NCBI RefSeq assembly: GCF_900090045.1
Contig: NC_041775.1
Span: forward strand, 310,001 to 374,000
DNA from: Plasmodium malariae
Lineage: Eukaryota; Apicomplexa; Aconoidasida; Haemosporida; Plasmodiidae
Reading direction: 5' to 3'
DNA: 64,000 nt
Of this stretch, positions 1 through 10,131 are shown piece after piece. The notes beneath the pieces were generated by a model. The model was not told the origin of the DNA and ran no database searches. It was given only the letters and a program-made list of their open reading frames with translations. Position numbers and translations under genes: made by a program. How positions within the stretch are numbered: position 1 is the first letter of the stretch; every line of letters begins with the position of its first letter.

Positions 1-6
1 GGAAAA

Positions 7-3000
7 ATGCCGAAAAATGAAGAAGCAATAGAAAACACCAGGTTTTTGTTTTCAAAACAAACGGATTGGAGCAGAATAAACTTTACGTTTTTAGTATTTG
101 TACTTGGAATAAAAACTGTATTTTGTATATTGTTATTTCTGTATAATCATATACCTCTATTTTTTATTTTTTTTATATCAGTAGTAGTGTCTTTTTACGC
201 ACTTATAGTAAACACATTTAAGACGTTGCTCTTATATATACTCGTGCATTTTTCTATATTAACATCTATATTATTGTCGTATTATGAAATTATACATGTA
301 GATTATATATCCAATGCTTTTAAAGAAGTATTTCTTTCGTCAGTGTTGTATACTGTTTTTCCTCTGTTTGTATTAGAATTACTTGTTGCTATAATATATA
401 TATGTTTAAAAAGAAGAAAAAGAGGGTATATAGAGAGGAGGTTACAAGAGCTAAAAATTATTATTGATGGAAAAAATGACAAAGTAAAAGAAGAAAAACT
501 GTTGTCCCTACAAATAGATTTAGAAAAAAACCAACTAAACACATATGATAGGAGCTATAAATATTATTTAACTCATTACAAAAATAAAAAATACATATGC
601 ATAGAAAAAAAAACGGATTATTCAAGTGATGACGATGATTTGAATAATAACTGGAGTAATCAAAATTATAGTAGCAAGTATCATCATAACAAGTATCGTC
701 ATAACAAACATCATCGTAACAAGCTTCGTAATAGCAGTAATCATAAAAATAATCATCATAATAACAATGATCATAATAATAGTTATTATGAGAAGAACGA
801 TTTCTCCTTATATTTTAAAGATAGGGATATTGAAAAAAATAAAACAATTTATGTGGGGAAAAATCAATACAGAGACTTCTCACAAAGCAATTGTATATCT
901 TATAATGGATTAAGCGAAGATTTAAGCTTTGTTCATGCAGGAATTAAAAAATATACAAAAAAAAATGAACTTAGTAAAGTAAAAGATAAAAGTAATAAAA
1001 ATAAGAAAAAAGAAGAATATCAACCATGCAACAGTAATTCATCAACAAGTAACATTATACAAAAGGAAAGTAAGAAGAATGAAAATATAAACAATCAAAA
1101 TAGGATAAATGTACAAACCAGTGATGGAAGCAGAAATAACTCAGAATGTGCAAATAGAAAAAAGGAATCCAACAAACGAGAAAAAAGTATTGATAAGAAT
1201 AAAAACATGGATAAGAACAAAAATGTTGATAAGTACGAAAACGATGATAAGTACGAAAACGATGATAAGTACGAAAACGATGATAAATACGAAAACGATG
1301 ATAAGTACGAAAACGATGATAAGTACGAAAATGTCGATAATAATAAAAGCGCTGATATTTATTCTTCCAATTATTTGGCAAAAAATGAAAAAGGACACAA
1401 AAGTGACACACTTTCGTCAGATGTAAATAATAACAAGAATTATTTAACACCAAGTAAATACTCTTTACATACTCAGGAACATTCGAACAGTTCGTTATGT
1501 GCAAATTCAAATATATCTGTAACGAAAATGGTATCTCAAGTAAGTGAAGACACACAAAATGATGTTACTCCACATTTAAAGAAAAAAGACACAATCCTTG
1601 TAGTAACTAATGAGGAAGAAAATCGCATTATTGAAAATTTTATAGGAAGAAGAAACAAAAAAGAAATAAAACAAAATATAGAACCCAATTTGGAAATCCA
1701 GGAACCCACAAAGCAACAACTGCTGAAAGAGAATAAAAATACTCTAAGTGATGATTATTATAAACATAATATTACAAAACAGATGAAGAACCAGTATGAA
1801 ACTAAGAAAAAATCAAGTTATACGAATAGAAATATCGTACAAAGAGAGGGTGGAGAAATAAAAAAATTGAACACCATACTTCTACTGTCGAATAACAGTA
1901 CCAAAATAAATGAAGAATTTAAACAAAAAGACAATGAAAAGATTTCAAAACTAAAAAACTGTATTACTTCTTACCCATTAAAGGTGGAAGAACAAATAAA
2001 TAATTTTATTTTAGATAAAAACAAAAAAAAAACTGTAAGCTATTCGCAAAATTCAAATAAAGAAAAAGGTAATGAACGAATTATAGGCATAGATAATCAA
2101 TACAGTGTTAACCTTACTAATAATTTCATGGAAGAGAAGTATGAAAAAAAGGAGTCCAAAACAAGGATTAACTCTGAAGGATGTAAAGAATATGATGAAA
2201 ACAATTCTCTGGAAATACTTAAAAATATTGGTCATATCGGTAGTAATAACTTAATTTGTGATAATTTAGTTGATAAGAAGGAATACAGAAAAAATGTGAC
2301 ACTTAGAATGGACCAGAAAAGATCAACAGTTAGAGAATATAAACATTTTGAAATCCCCCACGTAGTGAAAGAAATAAATTTTGTAAATCAGCAGACACCT
2401 ACAATCAACATTCCAAGAAAAGAAGATAGAGAAGGAGCAAAAGGAGCAAAAGGAGCTGGTAATGATCCAAAAAATGTAAGTGGTTTTGAGGATATAAAAG
2501 TGCCCGAAAGTGTACTTTATTATGGAACAAAAGAAAGCAAGGTACAATGCAAGGGGATGAAGAATCAGCAACAGAAGGAGAGACAGAATGAACAGAACAA
2601 GGAAACAATGAGTAAGCAGTACAGAGAGATCAAGAATGATCAGAATAAGGAGATGAAGCATGAACAGAAGGAGACGAAGAATGAACAACAAAAGGAAATG
2701 AAAAATGAATATCACAAGGATAGGAAGAATGAAAAAAATAAGATGGAAAATAAAGAGCAAAAGGAAATGCAAAATGAACAACAGGATGTGATGAAAATTG
2801 ATTATTACAAGGAAAAGAAAAAAGAGCAGCAGAAGGAGATAAGATTTGAACAGAACAAGGAGATGAAGATTGTACAGCAAGAGGATATAAAAAATGAACA
2901 GAAAGAGACAAAGTATGAACAGAACAAGGAGATGAAGATTGTACAGCAAGAGGATATGAAAAATGAACAGAAAGAGACAAAGTATGAACAGAACAAGGAG

Positions 3001-6000
3001 ATGACAGCAAGAGGATATGAAAATGAACAGAAAGAGACAAAGTTGAACAGAAGGAGATGAAGATTGTACAGCAAGAGGATATGAAAAATGAACAGAAAGA
3101 GACAAAGTATGAACAGAACAAGGAGATGAAGATTGTACAGCAAGAGGATATGAAAAATGAACAGAAAGAGACAAAGTATGAACAGAACAAGGAGATGAAG
3201 TATGAACAGCAAGAGGATATGAAAAATGAACAGAAAGAGACAAAGTATGAACAGCAAGAGGATATGAAAAATGAACAGAAAGAGACAAAGTATGAACAGA
3301 ACAAGGAGATGAAGATTGTACAGCAAGAGGATATGAAAAATGAACAGAATGAGGACATGAAGATTGTACAGAAGGACACAAAGAATGAACAGAAAAAGGA
3401 GGTGAACTCTGAACAGAACAAGGACATGAATATTGAACAGCATAAGCAGACGAAGAACGAACAGAACAAGGAAATGAAAAATGAATTGCAAAAGGACATA
3501 AATAATAAACAAAAAAAAGAGACGAAGAATGAACAGAACATGATGAAGATTGAACATCAAACGGAAATGAAAAATGAACAACACAAGGAAGCAATGAATG
3601 AACAGAATAAGGAAACGATGAATGAACGGAATAAGGAAACGATGAATGAACAGAATAAGGAAACGATAAATGAACAGAATAAAGAAACGATGAATGAACA
3701 GAATAAGGAAACGATGAATGAACGGAATAAGGAAACGATGAATGAACAGAATAAGGAAACGATGAATGAACAGAATAAGGAAACGATGAATGAACAGAAT
3801 AAAGAAATGATGAATGAACGGAATAAGGAAACGATAAATGAACAGAATAAAGAAACGATGAATGAACGGAATAAGGAAACGATGAATGAACGGAATAAGG
3901 AAACGATGAATGAACAAAACAATGAGCAATACAAAAAAGCCGAAGGTTCCTTGGAACCCCAAATTCTCGGCTCAAAAAATAATAAGGATGAAAAAAAATA
4001 TGATGATAAAAACAAAAAAAGCTGCAATATTGATGCAAAAGGGGAAGCTAAGATATGCGAATCTAATCAAAGGTTTAACGGAAGTGATACTGTAATTAAT
4101 ACAAAGGAAAGTAAAGATTTAATTAAAAGAAACGATTCATCAACGTATCAAAAGGAATGGGTAAAATTAGAAAAAAAGGATATAGAAATATTGAAGCAGT
4201 CTGTTAATATAAACAGTATTGAACATATACCAATTGATGATTATTATATAAAATATAAAAAAGAAAAAGAAATAAAGCAAAATTTATTTTCATACTCCAT
4301 TAATTCTAATAATGGTAATCCTTCTTATATAAATATAGAACAAGATCAAAAGGAAGATACAAAAGAGAGGAAAGAAGAAGACAAAACAACTAATGCAAAA
4401 ATTATGGAGAAAAAAATAAAAATAACGAATTTAGAAATAAATGATACATCTGACGTAAATAGTGTTAAAAGTAGTATTCCCCCCAATTTAGACACTGTTA
4501 AAATATGTGATATTGATGACAATTCTAAAATAAATCAATTTGACAAGTACACTTATAGGGATAATATAAAGATAAAAAAAATAGAAGAACTTAACCAAAA
4601 TATCGTGCAAGATGAAGCGAAAAATTACCAAGGGATCATGGATTTTATTCACACGAAGAGTTATGAAAATGAGGAAAGTAAAAATAGTAAAGCAGAAAAA
4701 CCTAATGAAAAAGGCTTAAGCAGTTTCTTGAAAAATATAAGCAACTATAACAATATCATGCTCTTAGATGTAAAAAATACTGAAAAGGAAGGATATAGAA
4801 ATTATGAAAATAATTTAAAAATGGAATCCAAAACTGATGGAGAGCTTTTATATAATGGTCGTTTAGACAAGGATATAAATCACAATGATGCAATAGGTCC
4901 TAGAAGTTTAGTTAGTACAAGTGATAACACTAATGCCGTTTATAGCAACAACTGTAATAATAATACAGGAGGAATAACAGTTAAAATAGGTGATGTGATA
5001 AATGATGGCACCAATCTATTAAGTAGTTCTCGTGCAAACATAAAAGGTACAAATGTCATAAACGAATCTTCAAGTCCAATGGATTATATGAATGTTGTCG
5101 GCAGTTTAAACAGTACCATGAATGATACAAATATGGATGTTATTATTGATAGTAATAACAATGATAGTAACAACAGTAAATTTGATAACAACAATGACAG
5201 TAGCAATGGTGGGGGGAATAACTCCGAAGGATTCCCAGAATCTAACTCAAATTCCATATTCCAACAAAGAAAGTCCTTTTTTGAAAATCTAAAAAGAGAC
5301 AAATCTCTTAATAGCAATTCTGTAAAAATGGAACATACTAATGAACAAGAAATTTTAAAAAAAAAAAACAACAAAATTGTGAATGAAAGATTAAATTTTA
5401 ATTCTTCTATGAACCTGCAAAAAAAAGAGAATTTACCATCACCTGATAAAAAAAATGATAAATCTTATTTAAATGGTGATGTTAATAGTAAAAAGGATTT
5501 TGAATATATGGTAGAAAATTTTTCAAAATTACAAAAAGTACATAATTTAAAGGATAATTATTATATTATAAATGATAAAATGAAAAGTAGTACAAAAGAA
5601 AATAGCAAAACAACAAGTCCAGAAAAAAATGAAAAACTTCTTTTGTCGAACAGTTTATCAGCAACAAACCTTTGTGATACTAATATTAATGAAAATGAGA
5701 AATTAAAAATCGTTGAGGAAAATAAGAACGTAGAAAATAAAAAAAAAGCAACAGAATATTTTGTTATATTTGAACGCGGTGATATATCATCTAGTGAAAT
5801 GGTTAAGGACAGTGTAAAACCTAATGAACCCTACGACTCTGACAAAAAAAAAAATTTTGATGGTTTAACCTTGAAAAGAGGTACACTTAACCATTTAACT
5901 GATAACTCAAATTTTAACCAAAAAAAAGATATTGAGATTAGTTCAAAAATAACTACTCAAATGGAGAACGATATTACAACAAATTCCATTAACAATGATA

Positions 6001-8138
6001 CATACAATAATTTATATTTCCATTTGAGTCATAGTGTAAATAGTTTTGTTGCTGATCGAGTGCAAAATGACAACAATTATGGTAAAGCAATACATGTTAA
6101 AGAAAATAACTTGGATATATTATTAGACAGTAATAATATTAAAAATTATAGAGAAAAAAAAAAATCTTTTACAGAAGTTAAAAAAAAAACTATATCCACA
6201 AACAATCCTATCTCTGATATTAATTCTAATGATATTAAAAATATGAGTGAAAATATAATGTCTAGTAATAAATTCAAAGATATAAGCAAAAAGGACTTAG
6301 TAAGTGAGCACGCCCCTAGTAAAGATGTCGAGTTTTTACCTGCCCCCTCCAGTAATCTGCATTATCATAATGAAAAAAACCCTTTTACCGACTTAGTCAA
6401 CTTTATAAAATTTAAAAATAGTCAACAAAAAAAAAGTGTAAAAGGAAAGAGTGGTGGCATACAAAATGATGACAAAAATGTAATTAGTTCCATGGGGAAA
6501 GAGGAGGAGGAAGTACAGGTTCCTACTGAGGAAGTAAAAAAAATTGAACAGACTAAAAAAAGTGAAGTAAAAGATAGCAAGGAAGTAGAAGGTGAAAGGA
6601 AAAAAAAAAGTGAACAAAGAAAAAGTAGTGAGGAAGTAAAAGGTAGTGAGGAAATAAAAGGTAGTGAGGAAATAAAAGGTAGTGAGGAAATAAAAGGTAG
6701 TGAGGAAGTAAAAGGTAGTGAGGAAATAAAAGGTAGTGAGGAAGTAAAAGGTAGTGAGGAAATAAAAGGTAGTGAGGAAATAAAAGGTAGTGAGGAAATA
6801 AAGGTAGTGAGGAAGTAAAAGGTAGTGAGGAAGTAAAAGGTAGTGAGGTAAAGGTAGTGAGGAATAAAAGGTAGTGAGGAAGTAAAAGGTAGTGAGGAAG
6901 TAAAAGGTAGTGAGGAAATAAAAGGTAGTGAGGAAGTAAAAGGTAGTGAGGAAATAAAAGGTAGTGAGGAAGTAAAAGGTAGTGAGGAAATAAAAGGTAG
7001 TGAGGAAATAAAAGGTAGTGAGGAAATAAAAGGTAGTGAGGAAATAAAAGGTAGTGAGGAAGTAAAAGGTAGTGAGGAAGTAAAAGGTAGTGAGGAAGTA
7101 AAAGGTAGTGAGGAAGTAAAAGGTAGTGAAGAGGTAAAAAAAAGGGAATTAAAAGGAAGTGAGGAAGCACATGGTGACAAACACAAAATAAAACAGGTTA
7201 TCAAGCTATCACAAGAAAGCAAAGACGAGGGAAAAACAAATAAGGAGGAAACCGTAGATCTTGCTGACAAGGAAAAAGGAGCGTTAGAAACAAATGAAAA
7301 GCATAAGGAAAAAATAGATAAAACTGAAAAGATAGCAAATGAAGAAAGTGCTAACAAGTGTGATAATAAAAATAAGGAAGAACATAATAGCGTTTTCAAA
7401 GACCACATGGGAAAAGCATCCCACCTCGTAACTGAGAAAAATAAAGAAATTTATAATATTAACAGTAGTGATGAACATTTATCGGATGTAGGTATTAATA
7501 GTACGGAAGTGGTTAAAACAAATATAATAAATAATCATTTTAAAGAAGACGTTTTTTCAGAAGATGTAATAAGTAGAATGAATAATTTAAATAATGAAAT
7601 TTATTCTAACAAAGGAACAGATGAAGAAGAGTTTCATAGTGTAACTGATAACAGTAGAGCTGATTTATCAAGTTTTTCTATATATCCTATAGATAAAGGA
7701 AGTGAATATTTAGAAGAAAAAAAAACATTCCAGGGTGATGAAGGTCCTAGTGAATTGAGTAAAAATAATGAAAAGTTAGATGACCCAAAAATATCATTAT
7801 TAAGATATACAAATATGGGTGGATGTAGAAAAGCAACAACATTAAATAACAAACAAACCCAAAATAATATTCCGATGCCTAAAATTTCCCTTGATAATTT
7901 AACCTTATTAAATGAATCCTCAAATAATGAAGAAAATAGTCGCATAATGCAGGAAAATACGATAGATCTTATAGACACCGAAATAGACAGAGAAATAAAT
8001 ATCGAAGGAAATATTAACGAAGCAAATTCCTTGAAAGAGGGAAAAATCAAAAAGCTTCAAAAACAAAATACATTTACGTTCAACAATGAAAAAACCAAAA
8101 ATAAGAAAAATAACAAAAAAAGAAATAAAAAAAAATGA
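7..8138 (+). CDS. Multi-pass membrane protein with giant repetitive tail (disrupted reading frame)
   Basis: Conserved Plasmodium membrane protein of unknown function. The ATG at 7 sits in a typical A-rich context, but only six bases lie upstream, so an earlier start or exon cannot be excluded. Residues about 24-135 hold four hydrophobic segments, followed by a basic stop-transfer stretch (KRRKRGYIERR) and about 2,500 hydrophilic residues rich in Asn, Lys and Glu. The tail carries four tandem arrays: DKYEND, a 23-residue unit, NEQNKETM, and GSEE(V/I)K. The frame is not continuous. The first frame ends at 3060 after a repeat unit that has lost 13 nt; a second frame runs from 3057 to a TAA at 6816-6818; and that same frame reopens at about 6860 and continues to the stop at 8136-8138. 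Codon use and composition match on both sides of each break, so I infer one gene of about 2,700 residues with assembly errors, or a recently damaged gene. Confidence 0.8.
1228..1335 (+). repeat. 18-bp coding minisatellite (DKYEND)
   Basis: Six near-identical 18-bp units encode DKYEND, the last ending in V, inside the hydrophilic tail of the membrane protein. The flanking DKNKN units look like degenerate relatives. The array is in frame and intact. Confidence 0.9.
2863..3345 (+). repeat. 69-bp coding minisatellite, one corrupted unit
   Basis: The unit encodes 23 residues beginning MKIVQQEDMKNEQKE. Complete copies start at 2863, 2932, 3057 and 3126, followed by shortened variants. The copy at 3001-3056 is 56 nt instead of 69, with separate losses of 8, 1, 1 and 3 nt. 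This shifts the frame and ends the first reading frame at 3060. Confidence 0.9.
3597..3908 (+). repeat. 24-bp coding minisatellite (NE[Q/R]NKET[M/I])
   Basis: Thirteen full units of 24 bp, plus a degenerate fourteenth, encode NEQNKETM with Q/R and M/I variants. All units keep frame. The antisense strand is also open here because of the purine-rich composition. Confidence 0.92.
6630..7137 (+). repeat. 18-bp coding minisatellite (EE[V/I]KGS), three damaged units
   Basis: About 28 units of a purine-rich 18-mer encode EEVKGS or EEIKGS. The units at 6792-6808 (17 nt), 6845-6858 (14 nt) and 6859-6875 (17 nt) are short by 1, 4 and 1 nt. The net loss is 6 nt, so the frame is lost and then regained, with stops in between (first at 6816-6818). 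Confidence 0.9.
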
Positions 8139-10131
8139 GGGAGGATAGGTGTATATAAATATGTAAAAAAGATTGCATAAATGATGAGCAAAAATTAAGA
8201 GGTGAGAAAAAAAAAAAAAAAATGTTAGTAGTAATGCATTACATGATATGGAATATCATTATATAAAACATAATAGTGTAATAAGAATAGTGGTAGAGCA
8301 TATTGATAGAAATTAAAAAATAAAAATCGAACAATGCGTGAAGACGACTTCGAAAGTTTAACCATACTGGTAAAATTATATATGTATATATATGCACCCC
8401 TTTTATACATTTTTATAACAATAATATATGAGTGAATGATTAAAGGATTAATCTTGAGTTTAATTTTATCCTTTTAACGTGTAACATTGAAATAGTTATA
8501 TAATTTTACCTATTTTTTTTTTTAAATATAGAAAAATGTTTCATTGTACACAAAATTTTCCTTGCTACACTTTTTGTCATATCAATGAAACTTTTGCTTG
8601 CGTTGTGTATATTAATATAAAAATATTTTATTTTTTTTTATTTTCCCTCATACTTTACATGAGTAACTAATACTTTATTTTCATTCCGTAATAAAGTATT
8701 ACATATTATAGGGAAATAAAATTAAAACTTATAAACAATATTTTATTTGTCTATTAAAAAATATTACAATAAATTTGATGTTCATCAACAGCCCTCTTTT
8801 TTGTATGTTATTTGTTAAGCCTCAGTATCAGCATAAAAAATATAACATTATTTGGTACTAAAAAATAAAAAAAGAACAAAAAAAACTGCGATTCTTCTTT
8901 TCAGTTAGTTTTAAATTTATGTACTTATAAAATAGGTAATACACAAATATGCACATGAAATGTGCCTGTTTTGGGTACACGTTTAATATATTTCTAAGAG
9001 AAAAAAAATATCAATTTCATAAAAATGTTTGCACACAATAACATTTATCTTTTATCAACGAAGTATACAAATTTCTACATGTTCGGTGTACATATATTAA
9101 ACCTGTATATATATTATTTTAAAAAAAAAAGAAAAAGAAAAATAATAAAACATTTTCATATTTATACAAATAGTTTTAACCAATTCTTATTAATATATTT
9201 TGTCCGCATTCCTTTTTTATTTTTTTTGTTTTTTTGCGTAATATTCTGAATTGGCATACTGATCAAATTTAAATTATATGCCCGACCATATATACTATGT
9301 AAACCTACTGAGGTAATATATATATTTTTTTTTTTTTATATTATATTTTTTTTTTTGCTTGTTTATTTGTTATAATAACTTAAGAGGTTTAAATAATTAT
9401 GTATTGTTAAATAAAAGCAATAAAAAACAAAAAAAAAATTTCCTACTTCATTGAAATTTAATTTTTTTTATCATCTTTTTTTTTGTGTGATACAGTAAAA
9501 CTTAGTCGTTACATATGTTAAATATATATGTACATTTTTATTTCTTTTAATCTAACACGTTAAAATGTGTATATAATTTTTAATTCAAGCTCTGAAAATG
9601 AACTAAATTATTTGACAATGTATTATTCCTGCTGCAATATACTTTTAATAAGAGTTACACTTTTTTTTTCTGTAATTGTTTTTCATTTGTAAAGCTGATA
9701 ATTATTGTAATTTTTCTATGTATTGTTGAATATCTTCTTTTTCTCCCATTAGTTATATATAATCTCTTCTTTCGTAATTATATATATATTTATATATATA
9801 TATATCCTGTTTTCTTCCTTTTGTTACATATCTTTTACTTCTTCCTTATGTTCCTTGTAAAGCATTTTGAGCTACAGTTATTCCCATTTTTTTTTTTTTT
9901 TTTTTTTTTTTGGATTTGTAAACAAGCCTAATGTACAATTTATTTTTTAAAAGGTTACCATAAAAAGAATTTTCAGATCATTAACGTCATTATTTTTGTT
10001 TTAATTATTACGAAGCGCTGAAAGTGGAAATCAAAATAAATTAGTAAAAGCGCAGTAGCAGCAATACAATAGCAACAACACAGCGGCCACAACGCAGCAG
10101 CAAATTGTACAATATTCCCTGTGCCCACATA
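8139..10131. other. Intergenic region, about 2 kb, tandem + strand genes
   Basis: AT-rich spacer with long T and A runs (for example 9893-9910) and short (TA)n tracts. It should hold the 3' UTR of the membrane-protein gene and the promoter and 5' UTR of the PX gene. Just before the PX start, 10048-10131 is unusually rich in CAG/CAA/AGC triplets and open in frame but has no ATG. Two possible exon-like stretches (8333-8368 and about 8533-8589, + strand) are treated under findings. No tRNA or other RNA gene was recognised. Confidence 0.6.

Noticed and set aside
2323..4038. Long antisense frames across the 69-bp and 24-bp arrays (up to 571 codons)
   Set aside because: They mirror the repeats of the sense gene; purine-rich units with lengths divisible by three leave several frames open. 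No independent coding signal.
6422..7408. Antisense frames of 328 and 205 codons over the EE(V/I)KGS array
   Set aside because: Pure repeat reflections of the sense array, with no non-repetitive coding content.
10105..10131. TTG start for the PX protein, and likewise TTG/GTG starts upstream of PPAT, RF2 and the C2-like gene
   Set aside because: Plasmodium nuclear genes start at ATG; the first suitable ATG was used instead.
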